A stretch of 64,000 nucleotides of DNA from DATMNR01 sp963702765 (GCA_963702765.1 CAVPEB010000033.1:88698-152697), one strand, 5' to 3'; shown: positions 1 through 9,180, counted from the first letter of the stretch. Notes: generated by a model not told the origin, from the letters alone. Made by a program: numbers and translations.

Positions 1-1
1 C

Positions 2-949
2 ATCGGCATTGTCACACTTCCATTCACGTTCGAAGGCTCAAGGCGCAGGCGTACAGCAGAAGAGGGCATCAAGGCCATGAGTGCTGAAATCGATGCGCTG
101 ATTACCGTCCCCAACGATCGCTTGTTATCCCTCACAGGACGCGACCGTAGTCTGACAGAAGCCTTTAAGCTTGCCGATGATGTCTTGAAGCAAGGCGTAC
201 AGGGTATCGCAGAGGTTATCAATGTACCAGGATTAATTAATGTCGACTTTGCCGATGTGCGGAGTGTTTTACGTGAAGCAGGCACAGCATTGATGAGCAT
301 TGGGCAGGGTCAGGGCCGTAATCGTGCACAACAGGCAGCTGAAGAAGCTATCGCTGGTGGTTTCCTCAATATGCCTATTCGTGGCGCTCAACGTGTTCTC
401 TTCAACATTAGCGGCGGAGAGGATATGACACTGTATGAAGTCAACGAGGTAGCCGAATATATTGGCACAGCGATTGATTCTACAGCTGATATCACCTTTG
501 GTGCTGTCATTGATCCTGCGCTTGATGACACCATACGCGTCACATTGATTGCAGCAGGAATGCAGGATTCACCGACCGGGCGTATACCAGTCATCCACTT
601 CGAGCATTCTAGCGTCACATCGTCTGCGCCACAGCCTCCGACCTCGTATGGAAAACCAGTCTCACCTACTCGCAATAACGATAATTTCGAACAGCCATTG
701 GCAAAGGCCCAATCTACAGCAGCGCAACCCATGCCAGCAGAAAATACTGAAGCCAGTTCTATTCTACTGCCTGCACGCATGTCTACAACACTTGCACGCC
801 CGCAACGCAGTCTTGATGATCTGAGAGGGTTACGTAGTATGGGTCATCGGCACGACGCGTCACCTATACCTCAAAATGGCCTTGATGAAGAGAATGCATC
901 CGGCGTCGAAGATATTGATGTGCCGCCATTTATGAAAAAATATACGTAA
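2..949 (+). CDS. ftsZ: Cell division protein FtsZ, 3' part (start lies before the window)
   Basis: FtsZ is the tubulin-like GTPase that forms the division ring. The reading frame is open from base 2, so the N-terminal GTPase half lies outside the window. The first visible residues (TLPFTFEGSRRRRTAEEGI, then PNDRL) match the junction between the GTPase and C-terminal domains. The C-terminal domain follows to about the point encoded at 580, then a long Pro/Ser/Thr-rich linker. The gene ends in EDIDVPPFMKKYT, which resembles the conserved FtsZ tail that binds membrane anchors. An internal ATG at 77 is not the true start because homology continues upstream of it. A 10-bp inverted repeat at 958-967 and 1002-1011 may act as a terminator between this gene and the convergent KGG gene. 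Confidence 0.95.
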   Translation: MGIVTLPFTFEGSRRRRTAEEGIKAMSAEIDALITVPNDRLLSLTGRDRSLTEAFKLADDVLKQGVQGIAEVINVPGLINVDFADVRSVLREAGTALMSIGQGQGRNRAQQAAEEAIAGGFLNMPIRGAQRVLFNISGGEDMTLYEVNEVAEYIGTAIDSTADITFGAVIDPALDDTIRVTLIAAGMQDSPTGRIPVIHFEHSSVTSSAPQPPTSYGKPVSPTRNNDNFEQPLAKAQSTAAQPMPAENTEASSILLPARMSTTLARPQRSLDDLRGLRSMGHRHDASPIPQNGLDEENASGVEDIDVPPFMKKYT

Positions 950-1016
950 GGGAACAAGAAAGCGCAAGAAATCCTCTATGACACATGCTAAATGGGATAT
1001 TTTGCGCTTTCCTATG

Positions 1017-1289
1017 TTATTCTTTAGATGAGGCAGTGGCTCGCCCTCGCTCACCACCTTTTTTACCGATTTTGGAATAGAATTCAGAGCCTTGCTGGCG
1101 TTTCGTAGACTCGCCGCCTTTCTTGCCAATCTCAGCATAAAACTTGGGTCCCCGCTTTTCCTTTACGGATTCACCGCCTTTTTTACCGATTTTGGAATAA
1201 AATTCAGGCCCATATTTTTCTCTTACTGCTTGACCGCCATGTTTAGCCTTTTGCGATCCTGGTTGTGGCCCACGTTTGTTGTTCGCCAT
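1017..1289 (-). CDS. KGG-repeat (YciG-like) stress protein
   Basis: This is a 90-residue, very basic protein. It begins MANNKRGPQPGSQKAKHGG and then has three near-identical repeats of about 20 residues with the pattern GPEFYSKIGKKGGES. This is the KGG motif of YciG/GsiB-like hydrophilic stress proteins, thought to protect cells during desiccation or general stress. The ATG at 1289 is preferred over an upstream in-frame start because homology begins there. The gene faces ftsZ (convergent). The repeats are also visible at the DNA level, so copy number could vary by slippage. Function is inferred from the motif only. Confidence 0.8.
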   Translation of the reverse strand: MANNKRGPQPGSQKAKHGGQAVREKYGPEFYSKIGKKGGESVKEKRGPKFYAEIGKKGGESTKRQQGSEFYSKIGKKGGERGRATASSKE

Positions 1290-1391
1290 CGAGTATCCCG
1301 CCCTTCTGAAACTCGTACATCCACTTTTGCCCAACATACAAAACATTGAGACATTCAATAAGCTGAATATCTCGTTGCTTACCTACTGTGA

Positions 1392-2210
1392 CTATGACTG
1401 GTGATTTCGGGCACGCGCCACTCCATTGGCAATCATTGCAGCCGTGATTCCTGCACCTACACCATTATCGATGTTGACTACAGAAAGACCCGGCGCACAT
1501 GTTTGTAACATTGAGAGCAATGCCGCAACTCCTTTACCACCCATACCATAACCTATCGACGTGGGTAAGCCAATAACAGGAACAGGAACCAATCCCGCTA
1601 CAACCGATGGTAACGCGCCATCCATTCCCGCAGCTACAATGATCGCATCAACCTCTTTGGAAAGGAGATTCCGCAGAGGGTCTAACAAACGATGCAATCC
1701 CGCGACACCGACATCAAAGATGCACGTCACTTCGCATCCCATCTCTTCTGCAATCAGTGCAGCCTCCTGGGCAGCTGGAACATCCGATGTCCCTGCACTA
1801 ATGACGCCAACATGTCCTCCTGTTTTACGAAGGGCATAATCAGGTCTGGAGATTACCACCGCTCGCGCGGTTCCATACACACGCACTTTATACGTGCTAA
1901 ACACATCGCGTAGTACCTCTATGGCTTCGGTTGGTACTCGACTGATAATCGTTCTTCCTGTTTCATCGAGCAACGTACGAGTCATCGAAACGATTTGATC
2001 AGTATTTTTTGTCTCGCCATAGATGACCTCTGGCACCCCTTTACGCTGCTCGCGTTGAGGATCAGGACGAACTTCGATTACCGATGAGATATGAGTCGTC
2101 TCAGAATTCTGCACTGTATGCTGCTGACTATTACTGTCACTCTGCTTGAACGGCTGCTGATTCAACAAAAAATCAAGCGCTTCTAAGTATTCGTCAGCGT
2201 GCTGACCCAA
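1392..2210 (-). CDS. larB: LarB-like protein (AIR carboxylase fold), nickel-pincer cofactor synthesis
   Basis: The C-terminal 170 residues carry the AIR-carboxylase-like fold of LarB, with ISAGTSDVPAAQEA, VAAGMDGALPSVVAGL and PTSIGYGMGGKGVAAL. LarB carboxylates nicotinic acid adenine dinucleotide in the pathway to the nickel-pincer nucleotide used by lactate racemase and relatives. The N-terminal stretch to about residue 75 is longer and more polar than usual. The start is TTG at 2210, with AAGGA about nine bases upstream. No larC, larE or larA is visible in the window, so the partner genes must lie elsewhere if the pathway is complete. Confidence 0.85.
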   Translation of the reverse strand: MGQHADEYLEALDFLLNQQPFKQSDSNSQQHTVQNSETTHISSVIEVRPDPQREQRKGVPEVIYGETKNTDQIVSMTRTLLDETGRTIISRVPTEAIEVLRDVFSTYKVRVYGTARAVVISRPDYALRKTGGHVGVISAGTSDVPAAQEAALIAEEMGCEVTCIFDVGVAGLHRLLDPLRNLLSKEVDAIIVAAGMDGALPSVVAGLVPVPVIGLPTSIGYGMGGKGVAALLSMLQTCAPGLSVVNIDNGVGAGITAAMIANGVARARNHQS

Positions 2211-2360
2211 TGAATATACATCCTTACTAGAGACTAGTATAAATATCTCATCTGAGAATTCTCCAACTAGTCAAAGTTTAACATAGTTCTACAGATTGAG
2301 CAAGGTCAATTGATCTTACAATTACGACATTTAGAACATCTGACTTAGAATGTGTTACAA

Positions 2361-2541
2361 TACATCCCCTGCTCCGTTTTTATAAATGAGGGGATTTCAA
2401 ACCTCTCTCACATAGGCTCTTAGATGTATGTTTTACTCGTAATGCATCAAGTAGTGCGTTTTTGTAGCGTGACATCTGTAGGTTGGCCTTGTAAAGATTG
2501 TATTATTTGATAGGAGTCAAGTTTCTTGGCTCCTTTTTCTT
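2361..2541 (+). ncRNA. Candidate structured small RNA or leader ending in an intrinsic terminator
   Basis: The region between larB and the esterase contains a possible -10 (TACAAT near 2353). After it come a hairpin (ATCCCCT paired with AGGGGAT), a second hairpin (GATGTAT with ATGCATC), a longer-range pairing of AGATGT with ACATCT, and then a strong terminator. There is no ORF of useful length. It may be an independent sRNA of about 180 nt, or a leader/attenuator for the gene starting at 2675. I do not recognise a known family. Pairings were found by eye; no folding energy was computed. Confidence 0.35.
2513..2541 (+). terminator. Intrinsic terminator
   Basis: GGAGTCAA at 2513-2520 pairs with TTGGCTCC at 2526-2533 (one G-U pair) around a 5-base loop, directly followed by TTTTTCTT. 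It ends the candidate RNA that precedes the esterase gene. Confidence 0.7.
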
Positions 2542-2674
2542 ACCTCTAAATGCATCTGATCCCATATCATCTGGCCCAACTTTTTCTCTCATCTAAATTT
2601 AACACATGTATGCGTATTATATTATGCAGGTACAGAAACTATTATATAGTCATGGAAATTCATGAGGAACGGCT

Positions 2675-4183
2675 ATGAAATCCTCTTCTAAACACTCACA
2701 AATACCTTTTACGTCTGATCAGAAACAATCTATTCTATTCTTCCTGCTTTCTCTCATCGTTGCTCTTGCAAGCGGCATAGTGCTCTTTCATCCCGCTATG
2801 ATAGATAATGTAAGCTCCGCTATCATTGCTGTCGGGCTTGATCCCTTACGTGCTCAACTGACCGCAGCACTACTACTAACACTTGCAACAGCCTTTTTGG
2901 GCGCTCTTATCGGGCGAAGAAAACTTGGAGCTATCCTGGGAGCCTGGATAGTTTTCTATTTCGGCTATCTTAATGGTTTTATTCAACTTGAGATGCAGCC
3001 TGCGTATGATCCAGGAGGGCTTCTTGAGCCTTTAGATATGGGAGCGCTTATCCACACTTCCATCACCATGACGTCGCTGGCATTGTTAAGTGCCTTTTGT
3101 GGGGCAGCGATAGGCGTAGCGCTCAGTGAAGTGCTACTTGATCCCCTCTACCGGCTAGGGAGGTCTCTTTGGTATCGATATTCTCGCAAAGAAGAACCGA
3201 CTCAGCAGCTAAATGCTACGGTGTCTCAATCAACAACATTCACAACTATTGGTACCTGGCTCGTTGCCCTGGCGATGATCGGATTGATTGTGCTTGCCAG
3301 CAGCGCGACTGATTTGTTTATGTATTCCCCCGATATTGGGCTGCATTCGATACCTCATATTGGCAAACTTGCAATCGCTCAAACGGGCAATTCTGGCGTA
3401 GTAAATACGATACCTTCAACCGGCACTATTGTTACAGATAGCCTGGTCAGTCCGTCTCTTGGTGGCCAGAGGCGCACTCTTCTCGTGTATCTGCCTCCAT
3501 CATATAACACCCCCTTTGGACAAAATAAACGCTATCCCGTGCTGTACCTGCTCCATGGTTCGCCAGGGCAGGCTCACGACTGGTTTACCGGTGGCAAAGC
3601 CAATCAATCAGCCGATACACTCATCGATCTGGGTAAGATCCCGGAACTCATCATAGTGTCGCCAGATGGCAATGGCCAACCAGGTGCTCCGAGCGAGTGG
3701 GCAAATAGTTATAATCAACACCAGCTTATCGAATCATACGTGGTTAACGATGTCGTGAAGTATATTGATTCAAAGTACCGAACTATTCCTGATGCAGCCA
3801 ACAGGGCCATTGGCGGACTATCAATGGGGGGATTCGGGGCCACAAATATTGCAGTGCATCATCCAGACATCTTTGGCGCTGTGATCTCGTTGGGAGGATA
3901 TTATTACGCGGAGGGTGGTATCTGGGGAAATAACACCGCGTATATGCGACAGAACAGTCCTGCTGACGTAATTCCTACGCAGAAACAAGCCTGGAAACTG
4001 CTCTTCTTCTTAGGAGATGGATTACAAGATCAACCATACCTTGCAGATACTCAACAATTTGCCCAGGAACTCGATCGACTACATGTTGCATACCATCTCG
4101 ATATAGAGCAAGGCTATCACGCCTGGACAACGTGGCAGACAGAGATGTACAGAGCTTTGCTCTGGCTGCACTGGGGTCAGTGA
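2675..4183 (+). CDS. Membrane-anchored esterase (esterase D / PF00756 type)
   Basis: A 502-residue protein in two parts. Residues 15-215 hold about five or six hydrophobic segments (for example LLSLIVALASGIVLF and WLVALAMIGLIVLAS). Residues 255-502 form an alpha/beta-hydrolase of the putative-esterase family: LVYLPPSY, YLLHGSPG, the nucleophile elbow GLSMGG with Ser near residue 383, and a C-terminal His near residue 482 (GYHAW). Such domains hydrolyse acyl esters or act as mycolyl-type acyltransferases. The topology suggests the catalytic part lies outside the membrane. The start follows GAGGAACGGCT. Substrate unknown. Confidence 0.8.
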   Translation: MKSSSKHSQIPFTSDQKQSILFFLLSLIVALASGIVLFHPAMIDNVSSAIIAVGLDPLRAQLTAALLLTLATAFLGALIGRRKLGAILGAWIVFYFGYLNGFIQLEMQPAYDPGGLLEPLDMGALIHTSITMTSLALLSAFCGAAIGVALSEVLLDPLYRLGRSLWYRYSRKEEPTQQLNATVSQSTTFTTIGTWLVALAMIGLIVLASSATDLFMYSPDIGLHSIPHIGKLAIAQTGNSGVVNTIPSTGTIVTDSLVSPSLGGQRRTLLVYLPPSYNTPFGQNKRYPVLYLLHGSPGQAHDWFTGGKANQSADTLIDLGKIPELIIVSPDGNGQPGAPSEWANSYNQHQLIESYVVNDVVKYIDSKYRTIPDAANRAIGGLSMGGFGATNIAVHHPDIFGAVISLGGYYYAEGGIWGNNTAYMRQNSPADVIPTQKQAWKLLFFLGDGLQDQPYLADTQQFAQELDRLHVAYHLDIEQGYHAWTTWQTEMYRALLWLHWGQ

Positions 4184-4230
4184 ATGTCCCAGGCAAACAT
4201 AAAAAACCTACCTGGAACATTCGACAAGCT

Positions 4231-4461
4231 TTATTCAGGCTTCGCGGGTGCATGCACTTCCGATTGAAAACCAGTTCTGACATGGCTATCATCGCAGAAT
4301 GGTTTGTTACGCGATTGGCCACACCTGCATAAGGTGAGTTCATCATCGGTAATCTCAAAAGGATTGCCGTCACTATCAAGCAGGATTAACCCCTTGGCGC
4401 CTTGAATATACAGCGGGCCGTCTTTCTCTGCCATTATGCTGGGTTTCGTCTCTTCAGCCAT
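4231..4461 (-). CDS. CDGSH-type iron-sulfur protein
   Basis: A 76-residue protein with one CDGSH-like [2Fe-2S] motif, CRCGQSRNKPFCDDSH. It fits C-x-C-x2-S-x3-P-x-C-D-x-S-H, but the usual Gly after the ligand-adjacent Asp is Asp here. Upstream is the short beta region IQGAKGLILLDSDGN typical of small bacterial members. The ATG at 4461 is chosen because AAAGGAGTG lies about nine bases upstream; an in-frame GTG further up falls inside that site. These proteins are thought to transfer electrons or iron-sulfur clusters. It is convergent with the esterase. Confidence 0.8.
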   Translation of the reverse strand: MAEETKPSIMAEKDGPLYIQGAKGLILLDSDGNPFEITDDELTLCRCGQSRNKPFCDDSHVRTGFQSEVHAPAKPE

Positions 4462-4561
4462 AAATATTATCACTCCTTTGAATAAATAGTTCGAGTTAGA
4501 AGAAAGCTAGCATTAAAAGTGTTTCCTTCTCCTCACTTTATATGCTGAAGTATAACACAAC

Positions 4562-4614
4562 GTAAGCATGTGGTTCCAAATGCCTGCAATAGGCATTTGG
4601 AACCACATGCTTAC
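4562..4614. repeat. Perfect 24-bp inverted repeat (long hairpin)
   Basis: Bases 4562-4585 and 4591-4614 are exact reverse complements with a 5-base loop. The hairpin sits 11 bases past the stop of the minus-strand gene ending at 4625. There is no T tract on either side, so it may be a transcript-end stabiliser or a palindromic insertion rather than a classic terminator. Confidence 0.7.
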
Positions 4615-4624
4615 TAAGCAGAGG

Positions 4625-6406
4625 TCAATAACTCCGATCGATCGATCGAGGTGTTAGTGCCTCTAAAGTGCCCGTCGTAACCTTCTCCTTCATCGTCTCA
4701 TAGCCCTTGACCCATCCTTTGAGAGACCCGCGAATAGTTCTCAGTAACGTCGCATCTTGTTGATGAGCTTTGTAGAGCGCCCAACCAACTTTTGGCAGCG
4801 TCAATGTATGGGAGAAGACCAGGTAACGGCTTTCCCACGTGGGTTGAAACTTCTTTTTGAAGTTAAACAACGACTGACTCTCTTTTAGATTACCAAAACG
4901 GTGAGTTAGCGCGTCAATGCTAGTATCCAAAAGCGAGGCATCTTCATTATTTGCATTGCTCAATGGAGCCAGGCCAAGGCTGACCATTTCCGCTCCACAC
5001 CCTTTCAAGAATTCTATTGATCGAGAAAGCAAAAGTTCCATCGTGCCAGGCACGCATCGTTCGGCTCTACGCATAAGGTCAAGGCCCCAGCCTTTACGAC
5101 CATAAATGGGAATGAACGTCACAAAGGCATGCACAAGATTTTGCTTATCCACCGCCAATGCAGTTATTTGTTCCGGGTCTCCATTGGAATTGAACTGACC
5201 CATGCTAAAACCCATCTCTGATCCACCTTTTTGGGCCACCCATTTCTGGGAAATTCTCTCTATCTGCACCAATTGTTCAACATCTTGTACCTGTCCACGA
5301 TAAAAAACAACCTGCAGTCCTTCCTTTTCAGCACGTTTGGCGCTGGAACGCACATTTGCCATTGCTCCCCCTTTAAGGGTAAAGCTCTGCGTATTGATCA
5401 CTGCATCCTCGCCAATCTTCAGCAAATGCATGCCAAAGCTATGATAAAGGTCTACAAGATCATTGCGTACCTGCCAGAATACCATGGTCCAATCCTGCTG
5501 CGAACAGAACGCTTTGAACTCCTGCACTGCGCCAGCAAGTTCACTCTCTGGCCCAATTGGATCACCCGCAACCACTGCTACTGTTCCTTCTAAGACGTAA
5601 GCAATCACTACTTTTCTCGATGAAGAAAAGAAGTACGATTTCTCTTCACTCAAAGCGAAGTAAGAAATGGAGTTTTTTCCATATACGCGTGTATTTGAAG
5701 CAACCGCATGCCGTTCCTCTTTATTTGGAAGTATCAATTTGGTCACCGGTCGCAAAATCGAGACCATGCCATACAGAATAGCGCTGATACATAAGGTTTG
5801 AAGCGCATGTTGGAAAATCAATGCCTGTGTGCCAGCCGATAGATGCAAGTGTGCATACGTGAGTAACCGTAGAATCACTCCCTCGACGCTAAAACGATCA
5901 ATCTGCACCTCAAATTCTGAATACAGTGCAATAAAACCACCTATCGTATACAGCACCACAATACCAAGTCCAAGCACAAGGACGATGTAACCTCGTTTGA
6001 CCGATGGTGGATCGCTGCGTGCCTGGAAGTAGCGAAACAATAATGAGAGGACGATAATGAGAGACAGTGCCGTAACAGTCGCGAGTACTGATCCTCCACG
6101 TAAAATGTGCAGAAAGAAAGAGAGGATCAGAAGTACAAGCGCAATATTCCAGGCCTGGTATTTGCCACGTATCAAGCCATACGAAAGCATCACAAGGAAA
6201 AATCCAACAACAACGGTGAGTTTCTGTGCATTTTGGTGAGCAACAATAGGCCAAACACCTAAGAGGATATCCCAATTGAGTTTGGGAACTATGGCAGAAA
6301 GCATATCCGCAATACCCACCAAACCCGTTGCCAGAGCAACTGCGAGACGCACAACCATGCGTGTATCATCAGAAAATGGCAGTGATAGCTTAGGCATGAT
6401 CTTCAT
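4625..6406 (-). CDS. Phosphatidylglycerol lysyltransferase-like membrane protein (DUF2156)
   Basis: A 593-residue protein with six to seven hydrophobic helices in residues 15-235. A soluble C-terminal domain follows, of the DUF2156 / MprF C-terminal type (acyl-CoA N-acyltransferase fold): SYFALSEEKSYFFSSS, VAVVAGDPIGPES, GWGLDLMRR, ERCVPGTMELLLSRSIEFL. MprF relatives add an amino acid to phosphatidylglycerol in the membrane and lower the negative surface charge. This protein is shorter than full-length MprF (about 840 residues), so only part of the flippase section is present. The aminoacyl donor cannot be read from sequence. It appears monocistronic. Confidence 0.8.
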   Translation of the reverse strand: MKIMPKLSLPFSDDTRMVVRLAVALATGLVGIADMLSAIVPKLNWDILLGVWPIVAHQNAQKLTVVVGFFLVMLSYGLIRGKYQAWNIALVLLILSFFLHILRGGSVLATVTALSLIIVLSLLFRYFQARSDPPSVKRGYIVLVLGLGIVVLYTIGGFIALYSEFEVQIDRFSVEGVILRLLTYAHLHLSAGTQALIFQHALQTLCISAILYGMVSILRPVTKLILPNKEERHAVASNTRVYGKNSISYFALSEEKSYFFSSSRKVVIAYVLEGTVAVVAGDPIGPESELAGAVQEFKAFCSQQDWTMVFWQVRNDLVDLYHSFGMHLLKIGEDAVINTQSFTLKGGAMANVRSSAKRAEKEGLQVVFYRGQVQDVEQLVQIERISQKWVAQKGGSEMGFSMGQFNSNGDPEQITALAVDKQNLVHAFVTFIPIYGRKGWGLDLMRRAERCVPGTMELLLSRSIEFLKGCGAEMVSLGLAPLSNANNEDASLLDTSIDALTHRFGNLKESQSLFNFKKKFQPTWESRYLVFSHTLTLPKVGWALYKAHQQDATLLRTIRGSLKGWVKGYETMKEKVTTGTLEALTPRSIDRSY

Positions 6407-6707
6407 TGTTTTAAATCCTTTAACGAGATGTTTTTATAGATTTTTTAAGAATATAGAAGTAGTATGATGCGCTACAAACTTTTTTAATAGTGACATCTGT
6501 CCCATTGTCCAATAGGATAAACGCTCAGACCTACAAATTTTACAAACGTATGTGTAAAATGTCGGTTTCTATACCCATACAAATTGCCTAACCTGTTCAC
6601 AATTTCATTCAAGGCGATCTCAGCTTTATATCTCGCTTAAAGTGTACATTTCATGCGTTCCAAAAACGTTACAGAAAGCGTTACGAAATATCTTGATCTA
6701 CTGCATC

Positions 6708-6920
6708 AGAAGTGCCAAAGAAACGGGATTGTTAAGGGCTGTGCCCTTAACCTGGGGTTTGGGTCCGTGCCCCAACTTCTTCCTCATAATCAGGGGTGCA
6801 GGGGACAGAGTCCCCTGACGGGGCGCGGGGCCGCGCATCTGGGGGATGCAAGAGTGGGTCCCCGCTCAAACTCTCCTCTAAAAGAGGCCGCAGGCCTGCA
6901 TTAAAAATTATGGGTGGATA
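6708..6920. repeat. Dispersed GC-rich hairpin repeat, copy A
   Basis: Within the 600-base gap 6407-7006 lies a run of short GC-rich palindromes (AAGGGC-TGT-GCCCTT, GGGGAC-AGA-GTCCCC, GAGGCCGCAGGCCTGC). It shares the core CGGGATTGT...CCCCAACTTCTTCCTC with 41771-41916, and its edge ATGGGTGGATATTA resembles the ends of the copies at 41771 and 49461. It contains no credible gene. The rest of the gap is AT-rich and presumably holds promoters for the flanking divergent genes. Confidence 0.65.
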
Positions 6921-7006
6921 TTAACATGAAAGGCCTTGACATAAGTAAAAGCTACTTGTGACAATAGAAGGTAATAACTTCACTCATCATACAAAAATAG
7001 GGGTAC

Positions 7007-8200
7007 ATGCAACACAACATCACACAAGCACTACGTTTTGCTCTTGGCATTTCATTCTTCACATTCATTCTTATTGGAATTAATGATGGCGCGGTGGGAG
7101 TACTCTTGCCTGGTATGCAAACGACCTATCACACGGGAAAAGGCACTATCTCTCTCCTCTTTTTAGCAGGCACTTTTGGCTACTTTATCGCATCCTTCAA
7201 CAATGGATTGCTCCTCGAAAAACTCGGAAATAGGCGATTTCTGCTGCTTGCTACCTTGATTATGGGGCTTGGCTTTGCTGTATTTAGCAGTAGGCCGCCG
7301 TTTTTTCTGCTGTTGTTGGGCATCATACCAATCGGATTTGGTGGCGCGATGCTCGACGCGGGGTTAAACTCCTATATCGCTCGTCTTCCAGATAATACTG
7401 CCAGGCTCAACTACCTTCATGCATTTTATGGAATTGGTGCATTGCTAGGTCCACTCGTTGCCTCTGCTTTCCTGGCTCTAGGCTGGGTCTGGAACAGCGT
7501 CTATTTTGTTTGGATTGGCATGGCCGTTCTGGTATTTATCGGCATTGCTCTCGCCTTCCCCAGGAGAGAAAAGGCTTCTCAAAAGGAGGAGCAAAAAGCA
7601 GAAGGCAATGTCCTCTTCCTGGCATTGCATCAGCGGGTGGTCTGGCTAGCTGCCTTGTTTCTGCTCTTTTATGTTGGTACAGAAGTAAGCCTGGGCGTTT
7701 GGAGCTTTAGCTTTCTCATTCAGGCCCGGCAAGGACAACTACTAATCTCCGGTTGGATAGTAAGCGGCTATTGGATCGGTCTTACACTTGGGCGTCTGCT
7801 ATTAGGGAAGATATCACGACGCATGAGCAACAGACGTTTGATTGAATTATGCCTGAGCGGTGTAGTCATTGGCATGCTGCTCATGTGGTTGGTGCCTCTG
7901 TTGCCAGTCGCGGCTTTTGCCCTGTTCATAACAGGCTTTAGCCTGGGTCCGATCTTCCCCACAACCATTGCGCTAATGTCAGATACGCTTCCCAGCCGCA
8001 TTGTGCCGAGCGCAATAGGCTTCATTGCTAGTTTCGGCAGTATGGGAGCGGCACTCCTTCCATGGATAGCTGGCAATCTGGCACAGCATTATGGTATGTG
8101 GATCTTGCTCCCGTATGTCATTGCGCTGACCACCTTCATGCTGATTATCTGGGTCATCATACAAACAAGACCTACGCAAAACGAAAAAATTCCTGTTTAG
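7007..8200 (+). CDS. MFS transporter (sugar/fucose-permease-like)
   Basis: A 397-residue major facilitator protein with 12 predicted helices in two sets of six. The loop after helix 2 carries LEKLGNRRFLL, a weak form of the MFS G-x3-D-R-x-G-RR signature, and the second half repeats it as GKISRRMSNRRLI. The motifs FGGAMLDAGLN and YGIGALLGPL resemble the FucP/BSC6-like branch, which suggests proton-linked uptake or export of a small polar compound. The substrate is unknown. The promoter at 8212 begins only 12 bases past the stop. Confidence 0.85.
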   Translation: MQHNITQALRFALGISFFTFILIGINDGAVGVLLPGMQTTYHTGKGTISLLFLAGTFGYFIASFNNGLLLEKLGNRRFLLLATLIMGLGFAVFSSRPPFFLLLLGIIPIGFGGAMLDAGLNSYIARLPDNTARLNYLHAFYGIGALLGPLVASAFLALGWVWNSVYFVWIGMAVLVFIGIALAFPRREKASQKEEQKAEGNVLFLALHQRVVWLAALFLLFYVGTEVSLGVWSFSFLIQARQGQLLISGWIVSGYWIGLTLGRLLLGKISRRMSNRRLIELCLSGVVIGMLLMWLVPLLPVAAFALFITGFSLGPIFPTTIALMSDTLPSRIVPSAIGFIASFGSMGAALLPWIAGNLAQHYGMWILLPYVIALTTFMLIIWVIIQTRPTQNEKIPV

Positions 8201-8211
8201 CAGTTCAGCCC

Positions 8212-8261
8212 TTGACAAGAGATATTGCAATATGTTATATAAATTATAACAAATCGCAATA
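8212..8261 (+). promoter_or_regulatory. Strong promoter overlapped by palindromic operator, copy A
   Basis: The -35 is TTGACA at 8212-8217, then 17 bases, then TTATAT at 8235-8240. A 17-bp imperfect palindrome (arms 8223-8239 and 8245-8261, 15 of 17 matched, 5-base centre) covers the -10. The same arrangement, same spacing and nearly the same bases occur on the minus strand at 49398-49448 and 53431-53481. A repressor bound here would block RNA polymerase. The regulator gene is not identifiable. Confidence 0.75.
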
Positions 8262-8301
8262 AACCAACGAACCAGTAAAGAATAAATGAGCGGGGAAATA
8301 A

Positions 8302-8390
8302 TTCTCTGAGGAAAGGAAGAGTTGCATTTCGCGACAAAGTGTACGTTTTTCAACGTGTGATGCGACTCTCTCCATCAGGCTTCCTACAGG
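8302..8390 (+). ncRNA. Conserved structured leader RNA, copy A
   Basis: Downstream of the 8212 promoter the untranslated leader has CTGAGGA (8306-8312) able to pair with TTCCTACAG (8381-8389). AGAGTTGCAT (8318-8327) can pair over 10 bp with ATGCGACTCT (8360-8369). The same blocks in the same order occur in the leaders at 49270-49358 and 53301-53392, although the sequence between them differs. Pairing was judged by eye. Confidence 0.5.
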
Positions 8391-8426
8391 AAAGCTTCTT
8401 CTCTCAAGCACAATATGGAGATAACC

Positions 8427-9180
8427 ATGACTCAATATGGAACCTGGAGTCCCTATGTAGGGAGCAACTCAATACTATTGGCGGTAGTTCTGTTAATTGT
8501 CACGGGTGTGTTGATTTTCTTAGCAATTCGATTACATCATCCCATAGAAGTCAAAAGACCTGGTAAGTTTCTTGGCGTTTCTATCGTCGTGATGTGGTTG
8601 TTGTCTGTGACAACGTTCCTGGTTGCAGTAACCACCTACGTAAGTGCGCTGTATCAGCAGGTGGGTCAGTTCACTGGGCCAAAAATCCAATAACTCCCAT
8701 TACAATGCTCTCAGGATTGGTTGCCTTTTTCGTGATCGCATACCTGGCAAGACGGAGTGGGTTCTGGGTCGCTTTTGGGAGCGCCATTGTTGGGACAATA
8801 GCTGCGCCGATGATCTTCGAACTCCCATTCGATCTCATCGTTATGTGGCGAACGTATCCCCCTGCTCCTGAAATATTGTTTACCTTGCTCTTCTTTTTAC
8901 CTCTCTTTCTCGTAGAGATCTCCAGTTTTGCGATGCTCGCGTTATCACCTGTCATGAAGCTGTCGAGATATACATTGTTCCTTTTGGCTGGAATCTTTTT
9001 GATCTTCGCGGTGTGGGCATTGTTTGGTTTTTCGTATCCAGAAGCCCCATACCAATTGCTCTGAACATGATATCAAAAATTCTGGCGTTTGCTGTTGCCG
9101 TCTCGCTCTTCGTTCCGCATGAAAAAATTGGAGGGTTTGCCAGTCAGGTTGTCCCAGCCAGACAGGAAATCACTCAATGA
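8427..9180 (+). pseudogene. Multi-pass membrane protein gene with two frameshifts
   Basis: Translation from ATG 8427 (GGAG six bases upstream) gives a hydrophobic protein that stops at 8693. Homology-like hydrophobic coding continues in the -1 frame (KNPITPITMLSGLVAFF...) to 9064, and again in the next -1 frame (PIALNMISKILAFAV...) to a stop at 9180. Restoring one A in the A run near 8682 and one C in the C run near 9047 would give one protein of about 250 residues with seven or so membrane segments. Both losses are in homopolymers, so a sequencing error is possible. I do not recognise the family. It is the first gene behind the shared promoter and leader. Confidence 0.6.

Noticed and set aside
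6653..6904. 83-codon plus-strand frame
   Set aside because: It lies across the GC-rich hairpin repeat; the composition follows the palindromes rather than a protein.
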